A DNA stretch of 59,457 bases from Chelativorans xinjiangensis (GTDB taxonomy: Bacteria > Pseudomonadota > Alphaproteobacteria > Rhizobiales > Rhizobiaceae), in contig NZ_WQNH01000030.1 of the NCBI RefSeq assembly GCF_009812055.1, forward strand, positions 1 to 59,457. Reading direction: 5' to 3'. The first letter of the stretch is position 1. Every line of letters starts with the position of its first letter. The translations under genes and the position numbers were made by a program. The notes beneath the pieces were generated by a model. The model searched no databases, was not told where the DNA came from, and saw nothing but the letters and a program-made list of their open reading frames with translations. Below are positions 54,542 through 59,457 of this stretch, in pieces.

Positions 54542-55300
54542 TTAGAGCTCGACGCCCTGACGGCGCGCCATGATCATCGTAATGCGCTCGGTCAGGATGC
54601 CCTTGAGCAGGATGACGAGGAGGCCGACGATGGCGTACCAGATAGCGACGTTGATGTGATAGCCGGTCGGCACGGCGCCGTTGCGCTCAAGCTCAAGCAA
54701 CGCGACCAGGATGCCGCCCCAGACGAAATATTCTCCCGGATTGACATGCGGGAAGAGGCCGAGCGGCGGATGCACGTAGGAGACGGCCGCATCGTAGAAG
54801 GCCGGCTTGTGCTTCTCCTCCAGGAACGTGCCGAAGGTGTAGGCCATCGGGTTGGTGAGGAAGAAGACGGCAATCACCGGCAGAACGGTGTAGCGCGTCA
54901 GTGCAATGCGGCCGGCCCATTGGGCGGCGCCGTGAACGCGCTTCTCGCCGATCAGCTCGGTGAGCGCGTAGAAGGCGGTCATCAGCACCACCAGGGTGGG
55001 GATGATGCCGGTCACGAAGCCGGCGAAGACCTCGCCGCCTTTCTGGAAGATGCCGATGAAGTAGCGCCCGGCGGCGGACAGCCAGCCGACCTGCTCCTCC
55101 TGCTCGACTTCCTGCAGCCGCTCGCGGAATTCTTCGACCGAAATGCCGCCCTCCGCCTGGGCGAGAACGATCAGGTCGCTGCCGCCATGATCGACGGCCT
55201 GTTTGCCGTGCATGACGGCTTCCGATACCAGGCCGCTCGCATGCGACAGGCCTGCCGTGGCCATGTCGGCATGTTGCGACAGAATAGATAGAATGGTCAT
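54542..55300 (-). CDS. srlA: PTS glucitol/sorbitol-type IIC component with N-terminal extension
   Basis: This 252-residue membrane component has the SrlA blocks FIGIFQKGGEVFAGFVTGIIPTLV and GLFPHVNPGEYFVWGGI. It carries about 70 residues at the N-terminus not present in the 187-residue E. coli protein, rich in Glu, Ser and Ala and ending in an acidic helix (SVEEFRERLQEVEQEEQ). The start at 55300 has a strong GGGAGGTGAC site. The product joins SrlE to form the membrane permease. Confidence 0.92.
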   Translation of the reverse strand: MTILSILSQHADMATAGLSHASGLVSEAVMHGKQAVDHGGSDLIVLAQAEGGISVEEFRERLQEVEQEEQVGWLSAAGRYFIGIFQKGGEVFAGFVTGIIPTLVVLMTAFYALTELIGEKRVHGAAQWAGRIALTRYTVLPVIAVFFLTNPMAYTFGTFLEEKHKPAFYDAAVSYVHPPLGLFPHVNPGEYFVWGGILVALLELERNGAVPTGYHINVAIWYAIVGLLVILLKGILTERITMIMARRQGVEL

Positions 55301-55341
55301 GTCACCTCCCTTTTTTCGCGGTACACCCGCCGCGACGCTTG

Positions 55342-55782
55342 CTAAGCCCCATTTTCCGCTGTTTTGAACGCGGCCGGCGTGGCCTCCTTGCCCGCTCCCC
55401 GTGCCTTGTCTATCTGCTCGATGGCGCGTGCCGTCGCCACGGCGAGGCCGGCGTCGGCCTTGCCGAGCGGACCCGAGGCGTCGCGCAGCGCGTCGAGACG
55501 GAGCCCCTCATATTCCGGTACCCGCGCGAATTTCGCGAACACCGACCGGCCGCTCATCTCAAGGAACCGCTCGACCCGCAGCGCCTCGTCCACGACGACG
55601 AGAACGATGACGCCCTTGCCGAGCCGGCCTTTGGCGTTGCCGGCGCCGACATAGCCTTCGGAATACTTGTTGGAGATGCCCTTCATCACGTCGGTGTAGT
55701 GGCGCATCTGCAGCCACACACCGAAGGACTGCAGGGCCCATACCGCCGCCAGGGCGAGGATCGCCCATTGCCAGATTGCCAT
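55342..55782 (-). CDS. srlM: GutM-type regulator/accessory protein of the glucitol PTS
   Basis: This 146-residue protein, first in the PTS operon, has an N-terminal membrane segment (WQWAILALAAVWALQSFGVW) and a soluble part that resembles E. coli GutM, with the GRLGKGVIVLVVVDEALRVERFLEM block. GutM is called an activator of the glucitol operon, although its membrane segment makes the mechanism unclear. ATG 55782 has GGAGG upstream; an in-frame ATG at 55842 would overlap the promoter. It lies 41 nt before SrlA. Confidence 0.85.
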   Translation of the reverse strand: MAIWQWAILALAAVWALQSFGVWLQMRHYTDVMKGISNKYSEGYVGAGNAKGRLGKGVIVLVVVDEALRVERFLEMSGRSVFAKFARVPEYEGLRLDALRDASGPLGKADAGLAVATARAIEQIDKARGAGKEATPAAFKTAENGA

Positions 55783-55830
55783 TGAAACCTCCCCAGGCTG
55801 CACGCCGCGCAGGCGCCATTCCTCCATGTG

Positions 55831-55861
55831 ATACAAGAACATCTGTTTTCTAAGTTGTCAA
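55831..55861 (-). promoter_or_regulatory. Candidate promoter of the glucitol-type PTS operon
   Basis: On the minus strand a perfect TTGACA (55856-55861) is followed after 19 nt by TTGTAT (55831-55836). Transcription would then start about 40 nt upstream of GutM. The long spacer weakens the call. Confidence 0.35.
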
Positions 55862-55934
55862 TATGTATAAAAAGAGCGAGAATTGCATCTGAAGAGAGTG
55901 CCTGCGCTGGCGCCGTCGATGCAAGGAGGGCATA

Positions 55935-56588
55935 ATGGGCATCATGTTTCACGACGCGTTGGCATCACTTCCGGATTTGCGCCATCGGCTGCGGCAATGG
56001 CGGTGGTTCCGCGTCGCCTTCCGCAAGAACGCCGAGCAGGTGCGTTCCGCCTTCGGCATCCGCTACGAGATCGACGACGTGAAGCTGGCGCGCGCCTTCT
56101 TCAACTGGCTGGAAGCGCTGGAGCGCGCGCGGCCGTATGCCGGGATTGCCCGCCCCGACGTCATCGTCTTCGGTGCCGGCGCGGTCCTCTGCGAGCTTCT
56201 GCGCGAGCACCCTGCCCGGCATATCGCCGGCAGCGGGCGCAAGGAGGTGCCCGAGGACCTTGCCGAGACGGCCGAGATCGCGCATTTCTGGCCTGAGGGC
56301 TTTCTCTACACGAGCTTCTGCATCTCCGGCATCATGACCATTTACGAGCAGGAGTTCGGGAAGGCAAAGCCTCTTGCGGCATGCGTCGACGAAATCCGCT
56401 TCTGGTGGTCGTTCAAGGAGAATGTCGCCGACATGCCGGCCATGGCCATTCCGTTCCTCGATCGCATCGTCGGCCAGGAGCCGAACTGGATGATGCCGGC
56501 GGCCGTGACAGACCGCCTCGCCATCCGCGGCGCGATGCGGGATGCCCCCGGCGGCGGGGGTAGCGGCGCTATCGCCGGAACACATTGA
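55935..56588 (+). CDS. Protein of unknown function divergent from the PTS operon
   Basis: I do not recognise this 217-residue protein. It is mostly soluble and helical, with Arg- and Trp-rich blocks (RHRLRQWRWFRVAFRKN) and two Phe/Tyr/Trp-rich regions, HFWPEGFLYTSFC and EIRFWWSFKEN. A Gly-rich tail ends the chain. Its ATG at 55935 has a strong AAGGAGGG. Its divergence from the PTS operon, with start sites 152 nt apart, suggests shared control. Whether it acts on the PTS product is unknown. Confidence 0.8.
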   Translation: MGIMFHDALASLPDLRHRLRQWRWFRVAFRKNAEQVRSAFGIRYEIDDVKLARAFFNWLEALERARPYAGIARPDVIVFGAGAVLCELLREHPARHIAGSGRKEVPEDLAETAEIAHFWPEGFLYTSFCISGIMTIYEQEFGKAKPLAACVDEIRFWWSFKENVADMPAMAIPFLDRIVGQEPNWMMPAAVTDRLAIRGAMRDAPGGGGSGAIAGTH

Positions 56589-56675
56589 TCGCCGACCGCA
56601 TTCACTGAATGCACGAGCCGCCGCCTCGCGCTGCAAGGAGCCGGATATGCACGCCATGAGAAAAGGGAAGGCGCG

Positions 56676-58346
56676 ATGAGCGGAACGCTGGTGATCGCGC
56701 ATCTTGCCGGCGCGGTGGCGCTGCTCCTGTGGGCAACACGGATGGTGCGAACCGGGGTTACCCGCGCCTATGGCGACATTCTGCGGCAAAAGCTGCGGCG
56801 CGCGCTGAAGAACCCGCTGATCGCCGTCATGGCCGGCACGAGCATGGCCGTCGCCCTGCAAAGCTCGACCGCCGTGAGCCTTCTCGTCGGCTCGTTTGTC
56901 GGCTCCGGTATCGTCGGCGGAACGGCGGGCCTTTCCGCCGTGCTCGGCGCCGATCTCGGCTCGGCTTTCGTCGTGCGGATCCTGAGCTTCGATCTCGGTC
57001 TGCTGATCCCGGTGTGCCTGTTCGCGGGCACCACCATCTTTCTCGCCACCGAGCGGCGGACATGGCGCCAGTTCGGGCGCATCCTCGTAGGGCTGGGGCT
57101 CCTCCTCCTGTCCCTGCAGATGATCGGCGAGGCGTCGGAGCCACTGCGCGAAAGCACGATCCTGCCGGTCATCACCGGCTATCTCGCCCAGGACCCCGGA
57201 ATAGCCTTCCTGATCGCGGCCATCGTGACCTGGCTCTTCCATTCCAGCGTTGCCGCGGTGCTGCTGATAGCGGCGCTTGCCGCGCGGGGCGTCATGCCCG
57301 CCGAACTGGCGATCGTTCTGGTGCTCGGGGCCAATCTCGGGGCGGGGCTGATCGCCATGGCGCTTTCGAAGACGATGCCGGCGGCAGCGCGTGCCGTGCC
57401 GGTGGGCAATCTGATGCTGCGCGGCCTGTTCGCCCTTACCGCCGTTGTTGCCTTCGTCATGCTCGCGCCCTCGCCCGCCCTCCTTGGCGGCGGCCCGGCC
57501 TCGCAGGCGATCCATGCGCACATCGCCTTCAACCTGATGGTGGTCGTACTCGGCCTTCCGCTGGCGCCGCTCGTCCGCCGCGCCGCCGAAGCGATCCTCC
57601 TGCGAAGCGGCGCTCCGACGCATGGCAGCGACGAAGTGCCCTTCGAGACCGAGGTCAGCACCCTCGACCCGGATGCGCTGCAAAGGCCGGCCGAGGCGCT
57701 CGCCAACGCGACGCGCGCAGTGGTGCGCCTGTGCGAGACGGTGGAGGTGATGCTGGTGCGGATCATCGACCTTTACGAGAACTACAGCCCCGAGGGCGCA
57801 GAGGCGCTGGCCGCACTCGACGACAAGATCGACCGGCGCCACGCGGCCATCAAGCTGTATCTGGCGGAGATGGCCTCGACCACTTTGAGCGACAAGGAGG
57901 CCCGACGTGTGCAGGAACTGCTCGGCGCTTCCATAAAGCTCGAACAGGCCGGCGACATCATCGTGCGCAACATGCTCGTCCATGTGCGCAAGAAGCACGA
58001 CCGGGGGCTGGCGTTCACGCCCGAGGGCTGGCGCGAGGTCTCGGCCTTCCACGCTGCCGTGCTGGCGAACGCGCGGCTGGCCTTCAACGTGCTGGTGTCG
58101 CGCGACAAGCAGACGGCGCGCCAGCTGGTGCTGGAGAAGGACCGGCTGCGCGAGCGCGAAAAGGAGACGAGCGAGCACCATTTCGAGCGGCTGCGCCAGC
58201 GGCAGAGCGACAGCATCGAGACCAGCGCACTGCATCTCGACACGATCCGCGACCTGAAGCAGATCAATTCGCTGCTGACCTCGAGCGCCTATCCGGTGCT
58301 GGAGGAAAAAGGCATGCTGCGCGCCTCGCGCCTCGATGCCGCTTGA
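56676..58346 (+). CDS. Na/Pi-cotransporter family protein with PhoU-like C-terminus
   Basis: This 556-residue membrane protein has two Na/Pi-cotransporter repeats: QSSTA at 62-66 and HSSVA in the second, each followed by an LGAD/NLG block (VLGADLGSAFVV, VLGANLGAGLIA). The soluble C-terminal part from about residue 320 is helical and PhoU-like (e.g. LDPDALQRPAEALANATRAVV, then EDK-rich helices). It probably exports or exchanges phosphate with sodium. No other phosphate gene adjoins it here; phoR, phoU and ppk2 lie at 14.8-17.9 kb. Confidence 0.9.
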   Translation: MSGTLVIAHLAGAVALLLWATRMVRTGVTRAYGDILRQKLRRALKNPLIAVMAGTSMAVALQSSTAVSLLVGSFVGSGIVGGTAGLSAVLGADLGSAFVVRILSFDLGLLIPVCLFAGTTIFLATERRTWRQFGRILVGLGLLLLSLQMIGEASEPLRESTILPVITGYLAQDPGIAFLIAAIVTWLFHSSVAAVLLIAALAARGVMPAELAIVLVLGANLGAGLIAMALSKTMPAAARAVPVGNLMLRGLFALTAVVAFVMLAPSPALLGGGPASQAIHAHIAFNLMVVVLGLPLAPLVRRAAEAILLRSGAPTHGSDEVPFETEVSTLDPDALQRPAEALANATRAVVRLCETVEVMLVRIIDLYENYSPEGAEALAALDDKIDRRHAAIKLYLAEMASTTLSDKEARRVQELLGASIKLEQAGDIIVRNMLVHVRKKHDRGLAFTPEGWREVSAFHAAVLANARLAFNVLVSRDKQTARQLVLEKDRLREREKETSEHHFERLRQRQSDSIETSALHLDTIRDLKQINSLLTSSAYPVLEEKGMLRASRLDAA

Positions 58347-58423
58347 CGGCGGTCGGCGGGTCTTCAATACCGTCACCTTTGCGCCGCCAGGCGCATTACC
58401 CTCCAATCTGAGGTAGGCGACGG

Positions 58424-59320
58424 ATGACGAAAGTACTCAACCCGGACGTGGAGTGCGTCGGCGAGGCGAAGGCCGTGCTCGGCGAAAGCGCTTGCTGGTC
58501 GGCGGAGGACGAGACGCTCTTGTGGGTGGATATCCTCGGCCGCAAGGTGCTGCGCACCGATATCGGCAGCGGGCGCACGGACGAATGGGCGTTTCCCGAG
58601 CAGACGGGTTTCGTGCAGCCGGCCGACGACGGCACATGGCTGGTCGGCCAGGAGAACGGCATCCTGCGCCTCGACCCGGCAACCGGCGCGCGGGAGGATT
58701 TCCTGCCGCTCGAAACGGACAATCCGGCCACACGCACCAACGATGCCGGCTGCGACCGCCAGGGGCGGCTACTGGTCGGCACCATGCACCTGCCGGAGAT
58801 CAGCTTTGAGCCTGTCGGCACGCTCTACCGCATCGCCGGGCGCGGAGCTGCGGAAACGCTCGACACCGGCCTCTATGTCCCCAATGGTATCGCCTTCAGC
58901 CCGGATGGCGGCACGGTCTACTGGGCCGACACCTATCGCACACGGCGGCAGGTGTGGTGCGCACGCTATGATCCTGGCGGCGAGGTGGGCGAGAAGCGGC
59001 CTTTCGTGCAGCTCGACGAGGAACTCGGCCGGCCGGACGGGGCGGCGGTGGATGCCGCCGGCTGCTACTGGGTCGCCGCCGCCGCGGGCTGGCAGCTTCT
59101 GCGCTACACGCCCTCGGGCGAACTCGACCTGATCGTCCGCCTCCCCGTGCAGCGGCCCTCGAAGCTTGCCTTCGGCGGGGCGGATCTGACCACGATCTTC
59201 ATCACGACGATCAGCGAAGGGCTGGGCGAGGACGCGCCGCGAACGCAGCCGCTGGCGGGGCGCTTGCTGGCGGTGGACGTCGGCATCCAGGGGCTGCCGC
59301 CGGTGCGGTTTCGGGCCTAG
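58424..59320 (+). CDS. SMP-30/gluconolactonase-like protein
   Basis: This 298-residue six-bladed beta-propeller lactonase-like protein has the N-terminal GESACWSAEDETLLWVDI, the metal region TNDAGCDRQGRLLVGTMH, YVPNGIAFSPDG and RPDGAAVDAAGCYWVA, as in the family. It probably opens a sugar lactone, and it follows a polyol PTS and an unknown gene, but no direct link is proven. Its stop codon lies inside the following repeat element, so the two abut. Confidence 0.9.
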   Translation: MTKVLNPDVECVGEAKAVLGESACWSAEDETLLWVDILGRKVLRTDIGSGRTDEWAFPEQTGFVQPADDGTWLVGQENGILRLDPATGAREDFLPLETDNPATRTNDAGCDRQGRLLVGTMHLPEISFEPVGTLYRIAGRGAAETLDTGLYVPNGIAFSPDGGTVYWADTYRTRRQVWCARYDPGGEVGEKRPFVQLDEELGRPDGAAVDAAGCYWVAAAAGWQLLRYTPSGELDLIVRLPVQRPSKLAFGGADLTTIFITTISEGLGEDAPRTQPLAGRLLAVDVGIQGLPPVRFRA

Positions 59321-59419
59321 ACCAGCTCATCGTTTCATGGAATCGATGAACTGATCTAACTCTTTGTCTTGTCGCAATTCCGGACGGAAAGCCGGTTTCC
59401 ACTTTTCCTGGAATTGCTT
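59318..59419. repeat. Dispersed double-palindrome element, copy B3 (reverse orientation)
   Basis: The element is the reverse complement of the copy at 38704-38806 and begins at the stop codon of the preceding gene. The AGACCAGCTCATCG/CGATGAACTGATCT stem has two mismatches relative to the perfect copy. The GGAATTGC... and GGAAAAGTGGAAACCGG parts follow towards the window end. Confidence 0.88.
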
Positions 59420-59457
59420 GTCTTATGACTTTTTCCGCCGAACGGGCGAATAAGGGA

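Noticed and set aside
55965-58406. Minus-strand frame of over 800 codons across two genes
   Set aside because: It runs through both the unknown gene and the Na/Pi-family gene. No domain is visible, and the plus-strand reading has all family motifs.

Overview
The window is GC-rich chromosomal DNA with dense coding, from an alphaproteobacterium most likely of the order Hyphomicrobiales (a Mesorhizobium/Chelativorans-like relative). The evidence is a GcrA cell-cycle regulator, a PodJ-like polarity protein, an archaeal-type class I lysyl-tRNA synthetase, the N-acetylglutaminylglutamine amide (NAGGN) osmolyte operon, the argD-argF-hslO order, an alphaproteobacterial-type LexA box and several families of short palindromic intergenic repeats. 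I see no rRNA, tRNA, CRISPR array, transposase or prophage. Almost all features are called from protein family motifs read by eye.

Layout. 0.3-5.9 kb: a minus-strand carbohydrate ABC operon (Gfo/Idh/MocA dehydrogenase, two permeases, binding protein, ATPase). 6.1-8.3 kb: an NhaC-type antiporter divergent from an Lrp/AsnC regulator. 8.3-10.3 kb: an unrecognised protein divergent from a SorC-type sugar-binding regulator. 10.6-14.6 kb: argD-argF-hslO divergent from gcrA. 14.8-17.9 kb: phosphate genes (phoR, phoU, ppk2) without pst genes or phoB. 17.9-22.4 kb: a cellulose-synthase-like glycosyltransferase with a GspE-N-like N-terminus, an orphan solute-binding protein, a sterol-desaturase-family enzyme and a TerB-like protein. 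22.5-24.2 kb: lysK. 24.5-33 kb: a seven-gene minus-strand block holding a fatty-acid beta-oxidation operon and an S24-type repressor at its end. 33.3-38.7 kb: PodJ-like protein, then a TauE permease with its TIGR02186 partner. 38.8-44.8 kb: the Lhr-Core / metallophosphoesterase / exonuclease / ATP-dependent ligase repair cluster, split into two divergent pairs around a putative LexA box. 45.0-51.0 kb: a small exported protein, a MarR regulator, and the NAGGN operon. 51.1-55.8 kb: a complete glucitol-type sugar PTS (GutM, IIC, IIBC, IIA and an HPr-Enzyme I fusion), unusual for this group. 55.9-59.3 kb: an unrecognised protein, a Na/Pi-cotransporter-family protein and an SMP-30/gluconolactonase-like protein.

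How the parts fit. The ABC operon and the PTS are separate carbohydrate (polyol-like) uptake routes. The NAGGN operon makes and turns over an osmolyte. The beta-oxidation operon has thioesterase, dehydrogenases, FadJ and thiolase in tight linkage. The repair cluster looks damage-inducible. Intergenic DNA is rich in repeats: a MITE-like element with perfect 46-bp terminal inverted repeats (one intact, one near-intact and one decayed copy), a roughly 100-bp double-palindrome element next to three gene ends, and a C-rich inverted-repeat element. Regulatory sites called here are sequence inferences and none has been tested.
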